From contig NZ_BOSE01000002.1 in assembly GCF_018403185.1 (NCBI RefSeq), positions 124,001 to 188,000 of the forward strand: a DNA stretch of 64,000 bases, given 5' to 3'. Within the stretch, counting starts at the first letter, position 1. Each line of letters starts with the position of its first letter. A model generated the notes under the pieces. That model saw nothing but the letters and a program-made list of their open reading frames with translations, did no database searches and was not told the origin of the DNA. The stretch is from Paenibacillus montaniterrae (lineage in GTDB: Bacteria > Bacillota > Bacilli > Paenibacillales > Paenibacillaceae). The translations under genes and the position numbers were made by a program. This document shows, one piece after another, positions 9,400-18,153 of the stretch.

Positions 9400-9936
9400 A
9401 TGACAGCAAAAAAACGTAATTCGCAACACCAGCAAGAGGTCGGGCAAAGCGGTTCGACTAGCTCTCAAAGTGGTTTAATGGGATTTTCGTATGCATATTT
9501 ATATTTTACATTTCCAGGGGCAAATGACCCAATCCCTCTTGCGCCTCAGGAAAGCTTTGGGGATTATATTACGTGGAGTTTAGAAATGAACCTCGACGGC
9601 ACTACGTTATATGAATCTTTTTCTTTAAAAGCTGGATATTTCTACTCTATTTTTTATCGTGCCTTTGTTCAAAGTAATGATCAGATGTATGAGCCTACTC
9701 TAGGAATAGCGAATAATGAAGGTATCTTCATATCTGACAGTCTAATTGCAGCACCTGCCGTTGCGAATAAACCAGTTCTATTGCGAAATAACATCATCAT
9801 TTTTTCAGAAAATAGCAATGATAATTATTATCTATATTCGTTAAGTTCTGCAACAGTAACCTCAGAAGGCCTGAACGCAGGAGAGATAGAGATGTATCCT
9901 GCATCGATAACAATAACTGTTATCGGTGAAGCATAA
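9400..9936 (+). CDS. Tandem paralog 1 of an unrecognised three-gene family
   Basis: A 178-residue protein that I cannot assign. The N terminus (MTAKKRN, then about 25 polar residues rich in Gln and Ser) has no signal peptide. The remainder looks beta-rich, with blocks shared by all three paralogs: IPLAPQESFGDYITW, SFSLKAGYFYSIFYRA, DSLIAAPAV and a C-terminal ASITITVIGEA. Aromatic-rich beta strands and the hydrophobic C-terminal strand recall C1q/BclA-type jelly rolls, but that is only a guess. The start at 9400 is ten bases after AAAGGAG. The first 25 codons and leader are nearly identical to those of paralog 2. Confidence 0.75.
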   Translation: MTAKKRNSQHQQEVGQSGSTSSQSGLMGFSYAYLYFTFPGANDPIPLAPQESFGDYITWSLEMNLDGTTLYESFSLKAGYFYSIFYRAFVQSNDQMYEPTLGIANNEGIFISDSLIAAPAVANKPVLLRNNIIIFSENSNDNYYLYSLSSATVTSEGLNAGEIEMYPASITITVIGEA

Positions 9937-10074
9937 ACCATGAACTAGACGAACGCTATAAGTCAGAATACTGCACCTAAAGTTTGAACAAAGGAAATTT
10001 GGACTTAACAGAAAACGGATGTTTGATTCGTCTATGCAATACCGAGAGTCATTTTGTAAAGGAGTTTGATGTAT

Positions 10075-10650
10075 ATGACAGCAAAAAAACGTAATTTGCA
10101 ACGCCAGCAGGAAATCGAACAAGGCGGTTCGACTAGCTCTCTAAGTAATATATTGGGGGCTTCGTATGCAACCTTGATGGATCCTGTTGATTCGGAATTC
10201 ACCAACAATATTACTACTATCCCATTAGCTCCTCAGGAAAGTTTTGGGGATTATGTAACGTGGCAGAGTCCGATTTCTATCAATGGCAATCACTACTATA
10301 AGTCTTTTTCTTTAAAGGCTGGATATTTCTACTCTATTTACTATCATGCCTCTGCCCAAAATTATGATCACATTAATGATCCTAATGTGGGAATTTTGCT
10401 TAACAATAACTTTATACCTGACAGTCTGATTGCAGCACCTGCCGTTACGAATAAACCAGTGCTGTTGAGCAATACCATTATCATTTCATCAAAAGATAGC
10501 AATGATGTTTATCAGCTATGCTCGTTTAGTAAAACAATAGTAACCTCTGTGGGCCTTAATACTGGTAATATAGCGCTGGATCTTGCTTCGGTAGCAATAA
10601 CTGTTATAGGCGAAGCATCAACAATAAATCAGAATAGTCCCAGGGCATGA
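10075..10650 (+). CDS. Tandem paralog 2 of an unrecognised three-gene family
   Basis: A 191-residue sister of the gene at 9400. It shares MTAKKRN, the GGSTSS segment, PLAPQESFGDYVTW, SFSLKAGYFYSIYYHA, DSLIAAPAV and the C-terminal ITVIGEA, followed by a 12-residue extension (STINQNSPRA at the end). The middle (residues about 25-60 and 90-115) diverges strongly between copies. The start at 10075 follows the same AAAGGAG leader as paralog 1. The 138-base gap after paralog 1 holds no other gene. Function unknown. Confidence 0.75.
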   Translation: MTAKKRNLQRQQEIEQGGSTSSLSNILGASYATLMDPVDSEFTNNITTIPLAPQESFGDYVTWQSPISINGNHYYKSFSLKAGYFYSIYYHASAQNYDHINDPNVGILLNNNFIPDSLIAAPAVTNKPVLLSNTIIISSKDSNDVYQLCSFSKTIVTSVGLNTGNIALDLASVAITVIGEASTINQNSPRA

Positions 10651-10683
10651 CAGGGAAACATTTTGTAAAGGAGTTTGATTGAT

Positions 10684-11244
10684 ATGACAAAGGAAAAACA
10701 AAATTTGCAGGGCCCACAAGAGGACAGATCAGCTAAACTGATTATTCCCTCAGGTACTGTTGCTCCAGGGGCAGCATATGCAACTTTGAACGATCCGGTT
10801 CGAGTCTATAGCAACACGTTTATCCCACTGGCTCCTCTCATAAATTTTGGGGATTACGTAACGTGGTCTACTCCATATTTTGCAGGCCCTAATCAATACT
10901 ATCGGTCCTTCCAGTTAAAAAGCGGATATTACTATTCCATTTTCTATCGTGCCTTGATTCGCAGTACTGGCACAGTGGATCCTGGCTTAGAAATATTACT
11001 GAATGGAAATCCACTTGATAACAGTTTGATTGCGGAACCTGCCGTTTCAGGTAAAGCGGTACCGTTAAGCAACAGCATGGTGGTTTATTCAGATGATGAT
11101 ACTGCTACGTATCAATTGGCTTCGATATCAGCTGGGATAGTAACCTCTCTAGGCTTAAGCATTGATGAACAGCTTGCGCTTGCATCGGTAACGATCTCTG
11201 TTCTTGGTGATGATTCATCGTTTTTGAACATGCCCCGCCGTTAA
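10684..11244 (+). CDS. Tandem paralog 3 of an unrecognised three-gene family
   Basis: The 186-residue third member, the most diverged. It keeps the order of blocks: IPLAPLINFGDYVTW, SFQLKSGYYYSIFYRA, NSLIAEPAV, then IVTSLGL and ASVTISVLG. The N terminus starts MTKEKQN instead of MTAKKRN. The ribosome-binding leader TTTTGTAAAGGAG is conserved although the CCGAGAGTC part is gone. It follows paralog 2 by 33 bases and ends in a strong terminator, so the three are probably co-transcribed. No signal peptide or membrane segment is visible. Confidence 0.75.
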   Translation: MTKEKQNLQGPQEDRSAKLIIPSGTVAPGAAYATLNDPVRVYSNTFIPLAPLINFGDYVTWSTPYFAGPNQYYRSFQLKSGYYYSIFYRALIRSTGTVDPGLEILLNGNPLDNSLIAEPAVSGKAVPLSNSMVVYSDDDTATYQLASISAGIVTSLGLSIDEQLALASVTISVLGDDSSFLNMPRR

Positions 11245-11273
11245 GAAACAGCAGCACATTTCTTAAAGCATAT

Positions 11274-11312
11274 AAAAAAGCGATGCAGAGCTAGTTCCTG
11301 CATCGCTTTTTT
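11274..11312 (+). terminator. Rho-independent terminator after the paralog cluster
   Basis: A perfect 15-base stem, AAAAAAGCGATGCAG with CTGCATCGCTTTTTT, and a nine-base loop. The T run on the minus strand means it also serves the convergent membrane-protein gene. Confidence 0.9.
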
Positions 11313-11327
11313 ATCCTCTTTGGAAGC

Positions 11328-11831
11328 TTAGGTCGATTTCTTTCTGCTCATCATCAGCACGAAGCCGGCAAGCACCAGCACAATCGCCAATATCGGTTGA
11401 CCTAAAAACGTTTCACTCATCAGATTGCCGATTGAGAAGACAACGAAGAATAGCATCGAAAGAATCGTTAAAATATAAATCGGGATCAGCAGCCATTTGT
11501 TGCGTCCGCCGAACCAGTATAGCTCAAACAGCCCTGCCGCTGCTGCAAGCAAGAAGCCAGGCCAGATGCTACCCCAGTTGTTCATCAGCATTGCGATTTG
11601 ACAGAAAATCCCTGAAACAAGCAGGATGCCGCCAGGAACGAGCAAGCCTACACCTTTGCGAGACAGCATTGAGAAGTGCATCCAATGAAAAAACAAGCCA
11701 AGCGGAATGACAAATAATGTCGGCCAGAAATGTGCGAATATGTAGCCTGGGCTCATTTCACCTGCCGGGTTCAACAAAAAGTATAGCCCGATCAGCAGCA
11801 GTACAGGGCCGATAATTGCCTTTTTCACCAT
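11328..11831 (-). CDS. Multi-pass membrane protein of unknown function
   Basis: A 167-residue protein with five or six hydrophobic helices and almost no soluble part (AIIGPVLLLIGLYFLL, then FWPTLFVIPLGLFFHW, VPGGILLVSGIF, IWPGFLLAAAAGLFELYWF and two more). Such alternating GPVLLLIGL and WPTLFVIPLG strands resemble the LiaI/LiaF-type membrane domains and related small Bacillota proteins, but no specific family can be claimed. I set the start at 11831 after GGAAG; the longer frame upstream is polar and has no ribosome-binding site. Probably monocistronic. Confidence 0.65.
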   Translation of the reverse strand: MVKKAIIGPVLLLIGLYFLLNPAGEMSPGYIFAHFWPTLFVIPLGLFFHWMHFSMLSRKGVGLLVPGGILLVSGIFCQIAMLMNNWGSIWPGFLLAAAAGLFELYWFGGRNKWLLIPIYILTILSMLFFVVFSIGNLMSETFLGQPILAIVLVLAGFVLMMSRKKST

Positions 11832-11996
11832 AAATTTCTTCCTTTCGTTTCCAGAGCAAGCTTCCCTGTTGCATCTGGACATGTTTGATCTATTCACTAT
11901 TATGAGCTTATCATAGCTTTTTCTGAAATTCATCATGCCCCAGGGATAGGTTGCACCTAGACTTAGGTCTAGAATTATTAGTGTCGCAGGCCAGAG

Positions 11997-12953
11997 CTAC
12001 AGCTTGCCGCGCTTGTTTTTCCCGGTTACGACCAGCTCATCTACATACGGAGCAACGCGGTTCATAAGCCGTCTTCCCTTATGATGCTCCTCGCCATCCT
12101 TGTTCGTAAAGCTGAAGTGGCTTTCCAGATCGGCCAAACGATAATTAGACGTGTAGAAGGTCGGCTTGCGCTCCATCCGATAATTTAAAATCGCGCCCAG
12201 CACATGATCACGAACCCACGGGTTCAAATTTTCGGCGCCAATATCATCAAATACAAGTAAATCGGTCTCCTTCATCAAATCAACCGTTTCCTTCAGCTTG
12301 GCAGGCTCATGCATAAGCACCTTCAAATCCTCAACAAAATCAGGCATGTAAACAATGACGCCTGAATAGCCGGATTTAGCCAGCTCCTGTAATACAAAGC
12401 ACATCAAATACGTTTTGCCTACGCCAAAATTTCCCGCCAAATACAAGCCTTTGGCAGTAAGTCCTTCCGTCTTGGTGCGGTCGATATATTTCAGCAGCTC
12501 GCCGACCGATTTGGCTCGCTCCAGATCATTGCCAATAATTTCATCAGCAGAATAATTGCGCTTTAACGCCTTGTCATCGACATAGAAGCTGCGAATGCGG
12601 CTGCGCAGCTGATTTTCATGCTGTCTGGCGCGCAGCTTTTTGCAGGAGACCTTTTTGTCAATAATTTGAGCTGTTCCATTCATATCTTCAACCTGCAGCA
12701 TCGTATAATGCCCTGCAAAATCATTGGGACATTGATCAAGGCCAGGACATTGACTGCAATTGCGATGCTCGCTTACATACTGATGCAGACGGTTCATATT
12801 CACGTTAATCGCTGCATCCGTCAGAGCAGGATGCTTTTGCCGCAAGCTAATGATAAGCGGGTCCTTCAGCAGCTCAGTGCGCTTCTGTTCAGCAATGCGC
12901 AGTATTTGCTCGCCGCTTGGCCAAGCCTTTAATATATCACCTAACGACTCCAT
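11997..12953 (-). CDS. dnaI: Primosomal protein DnaI, helicase loader
   Basis: DnaI loads the replicative helicase DnaC during initiation and restart. The 318-residue protein has an N-terminal helicase-binding region with a cysteine cluster (CSQCPGLDQCP, about 63-73) and a C-terminal AAA+ domain. Walker A is GNFGVGKTY (about 175) and Walker B is LLVFDDIGAE (about 232), followed by the arginine-finger region RPTFYTSNYRLADLE-like segment. It lies 24 bases downstream of dnaB, as in other Bacillales, and the two are probably one operon. Confidence 0.95.
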   Translation of the reverse strand: MESLGDILKAWPSGEQILRIAEQKRTELLKDPLIISLRQKHPALTDAAINVNMNRLHQYVSEHRNCSQCPGLDQCPNDFAGHYTMLQVEDMNGTAQIIDKKVSCKKLRARQHENQLRSRIRSFYVDDKALKRNYSADEIIGNDLERAKSVGELLKYIDRTKTEGLTAKGLYLAGNFGVGKTYLMCFVLQELAKSGYSGVIVYMPDFVEDLKVLMHEPAKLKETVDLMKETDLLVFDDIGAENLNPWVRDHVLGAILNYRMERKPTFYTSNYRLADLESHFSFTNKDGEEHHKGRRLMNRVAPYVDELVVTGKNKRGKL

Positions 12954-12977
12954 CCTTCATCACCTCATTCCCAGCAA

Positions 12978-14582
12978 TTACGACTGCTGATCAAATTTGC
13001 GAGCCAGCTTGCGCAGCTCCTCAAGCTCCTCCGCTGTAATTTGCGAGGCAGCCACCTGTTCATTGTTAATAATCGGTATAACGGGCTTCTGGCGGTATCC
13101 ATTGCGTGCCCGATTAGCGCTGCGGGCATTGTAGCCGCCTTGTTTGGCAGCTTGAGCTATTGGCATAGCAGTAGCTCCAGAATCTTCCTTGCGGCGTTCT
13201 ATGTCGCGTTCAAGCTGCTCTTGCGCGCGAACGTAGTGAACAGCCTTCTCAAAGCTGTCCACGCCCTTCATTAGCATATTGGAAGCGATCGAGTCCAAAT
13301 AAGCCTTCGTCACTCTGCCGCTTTCGTTCATGCCAATGCCATAATGGATGAGCACATTAATAACTGGCGGAGCAAGCTTATAGTGCAAATCAATACGCTC
13401 AAATACATTCAGAATCCAATCTGGCACCTGTCCAGGGAAATATCGCTTCAAAAACTGGATATGCGGCTCATTGCGCATTAAAGCGTTATATTGCTGGATA
13501 TCGCAATAGCCAGCGAGAAGCTTGGGAACCGGCAAATAATATTGCTCGTCTACATCGACCTCTGCTTCCTCCTGACGCTGCTGCTGGCTATCCTCCTCTG
13601 CCTCTGAAGCAGAGTTGAATATTTCCGTACGGGATAAAATTTTCGTTCGCTGCTCATCATGCTTTTTATCCTGGCGAAACAGCTGAACGGCGATGCGCTG
13701 GATATGATCCAAATCAATTTCCCCGCTTACGTCAAACACGCCGTCCTCATCAAGCAGGCGCGAAACCTGCGTGAGCGAAAGATCATATTTGTAGGCGACA
13801 TAATTAATTTGCGCCAGCTGTTCGGTACGTGTACGCAGCTGTTCAACAAAATAGCGGTTGCTGGAATGGCGCGGAAAACGCATAATAATTTCACCGTATG
13901 TATAGCCAGCCGATGCTGTCGGTACAATAGCCGTCTTACTCCTCGCCGGCGCGACCTCGCGCAGCGCCTGCTCCAGCTCATCGTCTACAATCGAGGCGTT
14001 CAGCTTGAATATTTCATAGAATGGCACAGATAAATTTTCTTTATCGTAGCTTTGCTCGACAAGCTCTGCCGGCTGCGGAGCATGCAGCTGCTCACGAATA
14101 TGAATAACGGCGTATTTGCCCAGCTTGTCCCGCAGCAGCATCGTAAAATGGATGTTCTGGAAAAACTCATTGGGCGGCAGTGGACTTATCAGCTCATATT
14201 CATAAATATAATCGCCCTGCTCCTCCTGCATAAAGCGCGAGCTTTGCAGCAGGCCAATCGCCTCCAGCAGCGAAAGCTGCTCCAGCAAATAGCTGCGGCT
14301 TTGATCATTCAAGGCAAGGCCCAGACTAAGCAGCAAGCGACGATGAGGCTCGAGCTGCGAGAAGCCCGTTTTCCCCTCCGGAACCATCATACATAGCTGC
14401 TCATACAGCGATATAGCGAATGCGCCGACAAGCGGCTTATATATAAGTGCGAGCATACGATAATCTATCGCGCTTAAGGAAAAATCCCGAAAGCAGTAAA
14501 ATTGATGATGCTCGGTATATTCAAACAAATGCTGGATCCGCATTGAATCGACTCCATCCTCATAATAGGTTTTCGACATCAA
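12978..14582 (-). CDS. dnaB: Replication initiation and membrane attachment protein DnaB
   Basis: The Bacillota primosome protein DnaB (not the helicase), which acts with DnaD and DnaI at oriC and restart sites. The 534-residue protein has an N-terminal winged-helix region (FRDFSLSAIDYRMLALIYKPL), a central linker rich in Glu and Gln (about 330-350), and a DnaB/DnaD C-terminal region around 410-470 (VINVLIHYGIGMNESGRVTKAYLDSIA when read across). The last 50 residues are basic and Glu/Leu rich. It starts the dnaB-dnaI pair. A short reading before the start (MMSKTYYEDG) is accepted, though a downstream ATG is possible. Confidence 0.93.
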   Translation of the reverse strand: MMSKTYYEDGVDSMRIQHLFEYTEHHQFYCFRDFSLSAIDYRMLALIYKPLVGAFAISLYEQLCMMVPEGKTGFSQLEPHRRLLLSLGLALNDQSRSYLLEQLSLLEAIGLLQSSRFMQEEQGDYIYEYELISPLPPNEFFQNIHFTMLLRDKLGKYAVIHIREQLHAPQPAELVEQSYDKENLSVPFYEIFKLNASIVDDELEQALREVAPARSKTAIVPTASAGYTYGEIIMRFPRHSSNRYFVEQLRTRTEQLAQINYVAYKYDLSLTQVSRLLDEDGVFDVSGEIDLDHIQRIAVQLFRQDKKHDEQRTKILSRTEIFNSASEAEEDSQQQRQEEAEVDVDEQYYLPVPKLLAGYCDIQQYNALMRNEPHIQFLKRYFPGQVPDWILNVFERIDLHYKLAPPVINVLIHYGIGMNESGRVTKAYLDSIASNMLMKGVDSFEKAVHYVRAQEQLERDIERRKEDSGATAMPIAQAAKQGGYNARSANRARNGYRQKPVIPIINNEQVAASQITAEELEELRKLARKFDQQS

Positions 14583-14658
14583 AGTCGAACCTTCTATCTA
14601 TTTTAACATAAAACTAGCCCTCTCGCCTGAACGAAAACTTGGCAGCGCGAGAATATAA

Positions 14659-14691
14659 AAATGGCTGCCGAGACGTTCTCGACAGCCTGAA
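14659..14691 (-). terminator. Rho-independent terminator after yuiB
   Basis: Minus-strand GGCTGTCGAGA and TCTCGGCAGCC pair around ACG and are followed by ATTTTTA. Confidence 0.75.
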
Positions 14692-14720
14692 GAGCTTTAG
14701 CAAGGAAGCTCTTACATGTG

Positions 14721-15011
14721 CTAAAACATTTTGTATCCGCCTTTGCGCAGCGCTCTGATCGCGTAGCCGCTAATGATGGCGCCTGCAATCGCACCAATGA
14801 CAGGAATAAAATCAATGAAGGTGTAATTGGCAATCACATCTATCAGCTTCTCGTCATTACCGCTCCAAGGAGCCCAGAACGCCAACACGATGATCAACAC
14901 AATAAAAAAGTATGTCGGAAACCATGTTGTTTTAATAAGCATATTTACAATAAAGCCGATGCCGAACGTAATTACCATAAACAGCATAGTCGCAAAAATA
15001 ACCTGTAGCAC
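14721..15011 (-). CDS. YuiB-like small membrane protein
   Basis: A 96-residue protein with three hydrophobic helices (about 4-26, 29-47, 68-86). In Bacillus, yuiB lies beside the NADH dehydrogenase-like yumB and the ferredoxin reductase yumC, and both relatives occur 1.5-4 kb away here, which supports the name. Function unknown. The start is GTG at 15011, eight bases after GGGAGG. Confidence 0.65.
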   Translation of the reverse strand: MLQVIFATMLFMVITFGIGFIVNMLIKTTWFPTYFFIVLIIVLAFWAPWSGNDEKLIDVIANYTFIDFIPVIGAIAGAIISGYAIRALRKGGYKMF

Positions 15012-15237
15012 CGCTTCCGTCCTCCCTATTTACCGTTTCCACGTAAAAACAACGATTAGTATGTATACCAGCTTTAAATAGTTTAATGAATCAGACTTGC
15101 AAAGTCAATTGATCGCCTTGCTTTTGTCACAAGTCCGCCATTTGCTCCTTTGACCGCCATTGGGCTACAATGAAAGCATGTACAATCTATTTGGATGTCA
15201 TTTTGAACACCACTTAAACTGAAAGGGGTATTAAATA

Positions 15238-15984
15238 ATGAGTGAAGCAGCACAAACCTTGGAAGGCTGGTATGCCTTGCATGACTTCCGTATGATCGAC
15301 TGGACAGCGTGGAGACTTGCCGATGAAGCCGAACGCCAAAAAGCGACCGACGAGCTGCAGCAGTTTCTTAAGGAATGGAGCGCTGTTAGCGAATCGCGCA
15401 CAGGCAGCACCGTTGTCTACTCAATCGTTGGGCAAAAAGCCGATCTTGTCTTTATGCATTTGCGCGAAACATTGGAAGAGCTGAACGAGCTTGAGGTTGC
15501 ATTCAACAAAACGAGCTTTGCTTCCTTTACATACAGCGTATATAGCTATGTTAGCGTCGTTGAGCTTAGCAACTATTTGGCAAGCGGCAGCGGCGATCCG
15601 ATGCAAAATCCAGAGGTTGTCGCTCGCTTGAAGCCAGCGCTGCCAAATGCGAAGCATATTTGCTTCTATCCGATGAACAAGCGTCGCAGCGGCAATGACA
15701 ACTGGTACATGCTTGGCATGGATGAGCGCAAAGCGATGATGCGCAGCCACGGCATGATCGGCCGCAGCTATGCAGGCAAGGTAAAGCAAATTATTACCGG
15801 CTCAGTCGGCTTCGACAATTGGGAATGGGGCGTAACGTTGTTTGCGGATGATCCGCTGCAATTCAAAAAGCTCGTCTATGAAATGCGTTTTGATGAAGTG
15901 AGTGCTCGCTACGGCGAATTTGGCGATTTCTATGTCGGCAATCAGCTGGATGAGGAAAAATGGAGCAAGCTGCTGTCTGTGTAA
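15238..15984 (+). CDS. hemQ: Coproheme decarboxylase HemQ
   Basis: HemQ converts Fe-coproporphyrin III to heme b in the Gram-positive heme pathway; it belongs to the chlorite dismutase fold. The 248-residue protein begins [14 protein letters not shown] and contains the family motifs YPMNKRR with the reactive tyrosine (Tyr144) and SHGMIGR with the proximal heme histidine (His171), followed by [15 protein letters not shown]. Length and residue spacing match active HemQ. The start follows AAAGGGG by nine bases. It is a single gene with its own terminator and supports a respiring, heme-making organism. Confidence 0.95.
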   Translation: MSEAAQTLEGWYALHDFRMIDWTAWRLADEAERQKATDELQQFLKEWSAVSESRTGSTVVYSIVGQKADLVFMHLRETLEELNELEVAFNKTSFASFTYSVYSYVSVVELSNYLASGSGDPMQNPEVVARLKPALPNAKHICFYPMNKRRSGNDNWYMLGMDERKAMMRSHGMIGRSYAGKVKQIITGSVGFDNWEWGVTLFADDPLQFKKLVYEMRFDEVSARYGEFGDFYVGNQLDEEKWSKLLSV

Positions 15985-16038
15985 CTACTAGCTATTTAAT
16001 CGCAGCTGTTTAATCAAGGCGCAGCAGACAGACATACA

Positions 16039-16086
16039 AAGGGGATGCTCAGAAAGTCATGAATAAATGACAATCTGACATCCCCT
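16039..16086 (+). terminator. Rho-independent terminator after hemQ
   Basis: AAGGGGATG and CATCCCCTT pair, with an inner TCAGA/TCTGA pairing, and T-rich sequence follows. Confidence 0.75.
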
Positions 16087-16106
16087 TCTCTTTGCTTATG
16101 AAATGA

Positions 16107-16391
16107 TTAATCCTCGTCTTCCTCAGCCGCAAGTGCGGCAAGCTGAGCATCCATTTCCGCTTTGCGCTTCTGCTCCAAATATTCAGCAGTTGCAGCATCG
16201 CGAGCACGGCTTTTTTCTTTAAGGCGCTCGATCGCTGGCAAAATCAGCAAATCCACTTCCTTCTGCACGACAGCAGAGAGATCATGCCGCATTTGCGATT
16301 CCAAATAACTGCCGACCTCCATCAGCGCGTTATAGCGATCCAGCTCATCACGTGTTAACAATCCTCTTACTTGAACACTGCAATGTCTCAT
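16107..16391 (-). CDS. Small acidic helical protein downstream of NDH-2
   Basis: A 94-residue protein predicted to be mostly helical: the C-terminal half (about 45-88) is a run of charged and alanine-rich heptads ending EEDED. Not recognised. Its ATG overlaps the stop codon of the NDH-2 gene as TAATG, so translation is probably coupled, which suggests a link with the dehydrogenase. No domain or catalytic residue can be named. Confidence 0.7.
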   Translation of the reverse strand: MRHCSVQVRGLLTRDELDRYNALMEVGSYLESQMRHDLSAVVQKEVDLLILPAIERLKEKSRARDAATAEYLEQKRKAEMDAQLAALAAEEDED

Positions 16392-17584
16392 TATAAAAAT
16401 TTACCCTTTTTCAGCACGAGTGGAATTCCACCGATAATAAATAAATAACGAATATCAATCAGCTTTTTCAGCCATGCTGCTTTACGGCCTGTATATTTTT
16501 TGCCAAACGCCAGCCCAATCGCTTCTCCCTTGCCGAGTGAAGCAACTGTTCCTTTGTTGCTGAATTCAAACTTCGTCAAGCTTTGATTGCGAATTGACGC
16601 TACCAAATTATGCGCACATGCGACGCCTTGCTGCATCGCCATTTGTGCAGTTGGCGGATATGGTCTGCCTTCCTCGTTAAACACTAACGAGTTGTCGCCA
16701 AGCACGTAAATATGCTCGGTGCCAGGACAACGCAAATATTCATCAACCTTGACGCGACCACGCATCGTTTCAAAGCCAGCTTCCTCAATTAGACGATTGC
16801 CGCGAATGCCACCTGTCCAAATGACTGTTGCCGACTTGATTTCCTCTCCTTCACCGATTACGACACCCTCGGAGGTGCACTCCTTGATGGCTGTGCCAAG
16901 ACGGAAGGTAACGCCTTTTTTCGTCAGCACATCCATCGCATATTCGACAAGCTCAGGGTCAAAGCCTGGCAGTGCGGTTGGCGCCGCTTCAATATTGTAA
17001 ATTTTAACAAGCGCAGGATCAACATCATAGAACTTGCACAGCTCAGGAATGCGATCAGACAGCTCGCCGACAAATTCGATGCCGGTAAAGCCCGCTCCGC
17101 CAACAATAAAGGTCAAATAATCAAGACGGTGTGGCTCGCGCTTGTAGCGGGCAAATTGATACTCAATATGCTCGCGAATCAGCCTGACCGAGTTAATGCT
17201 GCGTATATTCATAGAATTTTCCGCCAAGCCCGGGATGCCGAACGTTTCCGGCTCACCGCCCAAGCTGATGACGAGATAATCATAGGATAATGTACCGTCT
17301 TCAAGAATAATCTTCTTATCCTGCGGACGAATTTGCACAACCGTTGATTTGACAAAGTCAATTTTAAACTCATCAATAAGCTTGGAAATATTGACTCGCG
17401 CATTTTCTGGTTTATCTGTACCAGCTGCCGGCATATGCAAATGTGTTGTAAAGTAGTGATAATCATGCTTGTTCACTAACGTTACATCCGCCTCGTTGTA
17501 GTTTAATTCCTTTTGCAACCTAAGTGCGGTTAAAATGCCTCCATAGCCTGCCCCGAGAATAACGATTTTCGGTATGTTGCTCAT
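16391..17584 (-). CDS. Type II NADH dehydrogenase (YumB-like)
   Basis: A non-proton-pumping NADH:menaquinone oxidoreductase feeding electrons to the respiratory chain. The 397-residue protein has the FAD-binding Rossmann motif GAGYGGILTALRL near its start, the NAD-binding motif VGGAGFTGIEFVGEL (about 155), GDNSLVFNEEGRPYPPTAQMAMQQG near the flavin, and a basic C-terminal tail likely to associate with the membrane. The start at 17584 (MSNIPK) is preferred because GGATGGGA lies upstream; an ATG at 17605 would add seven residues. The coupled small gene downstream and YumC nearby match the Bacillus yumB neighbourhood. Confidence 0.9.
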   Translation of the reverse strand: MSNIPKIVILGAGYGGILTALRLQKELNYNEADVTLVNKHDYHYFTTHLHMPAAGTDKPENARVNISKLIDEFKIDFVKSTVVQIRPQDKKIILEDGTLSYDYLVISLGGEPETFGIPGLAENSMNIRSINSVRLIREHIEYQFARYKREPHRLDYLTFIVGGAGFTGIEFVGELSDRIPELCKFYDVDPALVKIYNIEAAPTALPGFDPELVEYAMDVLTKKGVTFRLGTAIKECTSEGVVIGEGEEIKSATVIWTGGIRGNRLIEEAGFETMRGRVKVDEYLRCPGTEHIYVLGDNSLVFNEEGRPYPPTAQMAMQQGVACAHNLVASIRNQSLTKFEFSNKGTVASLGKGEAIGLAFGKKYTGRKAAWLKKLIDIRYLFIIGGIPLVLKKGKFL

Positions 17585-17856
17585 TGTAGAATCCCATCCA
17601 TTCATTTATCTTTTCTGTGTAGTTGGACCCCAATATACGGTATAAAGTTTCTCTCTCTGTTTATTATTCAAAATCGAATGTATCGATATGGATACTGTTG
17701 TTATGACATTGTTGTTCGTTCTCTTATCTCCCAATATGTGAGAAAAACCTCTATCGAAGTCCTTCGAAATTGAGCGACCGCGATTAGAGGCAGCTGTTGC
17801 CCATAAAGAATTTTTAGCTTTTGCAAGGCTCGGCTTTAAAATTCTTATATGGTAAA

Positions 17857-17888
17857 AAAATAACACAAGCACCAACGTTGTGTTATTG
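17857..17888 (-). terminator. Rho-independent terminator with no gene upstream
   Basis: Minus-strand AATAACACAA and TTGTGTTATT form a perfect ten-base stem followed by seven T residues. No minus-strand gene precedes it for several hundred bases, so it may end a small RNA or attenuate NDH-2 leader transcription. Confidence 0.7.
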
Positions 17889-18110
17889 ATGTTCATATCG
17901 GAATTGAGCAAATCTCCAGCGCAAGCAAGCTTCTCGCCAGCAGGAACGCAAAAAGAGACAATGTTCTTCAGATTTTCATATATACATCAGACATGATACA
18001 GATTTTCAAGAACATTTTCAAGGTTATTTTATACGAAAATGTTCGGCATACTGCACAATTTATTCATCTTTTTTTGTGAAGCGCACTTTCTTTTAGCTCC
18101 TATTATTGTC

Positions 18111-18116
18111 TATAAT
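18111..18116 (+). promoter_or_regulatory. -10 element of the yumC promoter
   Basis: A perfect TATAAT lies 37 bases upstream of the start codon. The -35 region (TTTCTT at 18087-18092, spacer 18) is weak. Confidence 0.45.
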
Positions 18117-18153
18117 GAAGAAGTACTTATCATTTGAAAGTTGGAGGTAAACC

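Larger units (their letters stand above)
17606..18153. other. Gene-free interval between NDH-2 and YumC, with a possible small RNA
   Basis: No convincing coding gene. It contains a minus-strand terminator (17857-17888), about 30 bases after which AT-rich leader sequence runs to the NDH-2 start, and a plus-strand promoter for yumC near 18111. A transcript starting upstream of 18000 on the minus strand and ending at the terminator would be a short RNA or attenuated leader. Confidence 0.4.

Noticed and set aside
9400..11244. Phage tail or S-layer genes
   Set aside because: No neighbouring phage genes and no signal peptides or SLH motifs.
17606..17911. A 101-codon minus-strand frame abutting NDH-2
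   Set aside because: Low-complexity composition, no ribosome-binding site, spans a terminator and has no recognisable domain.
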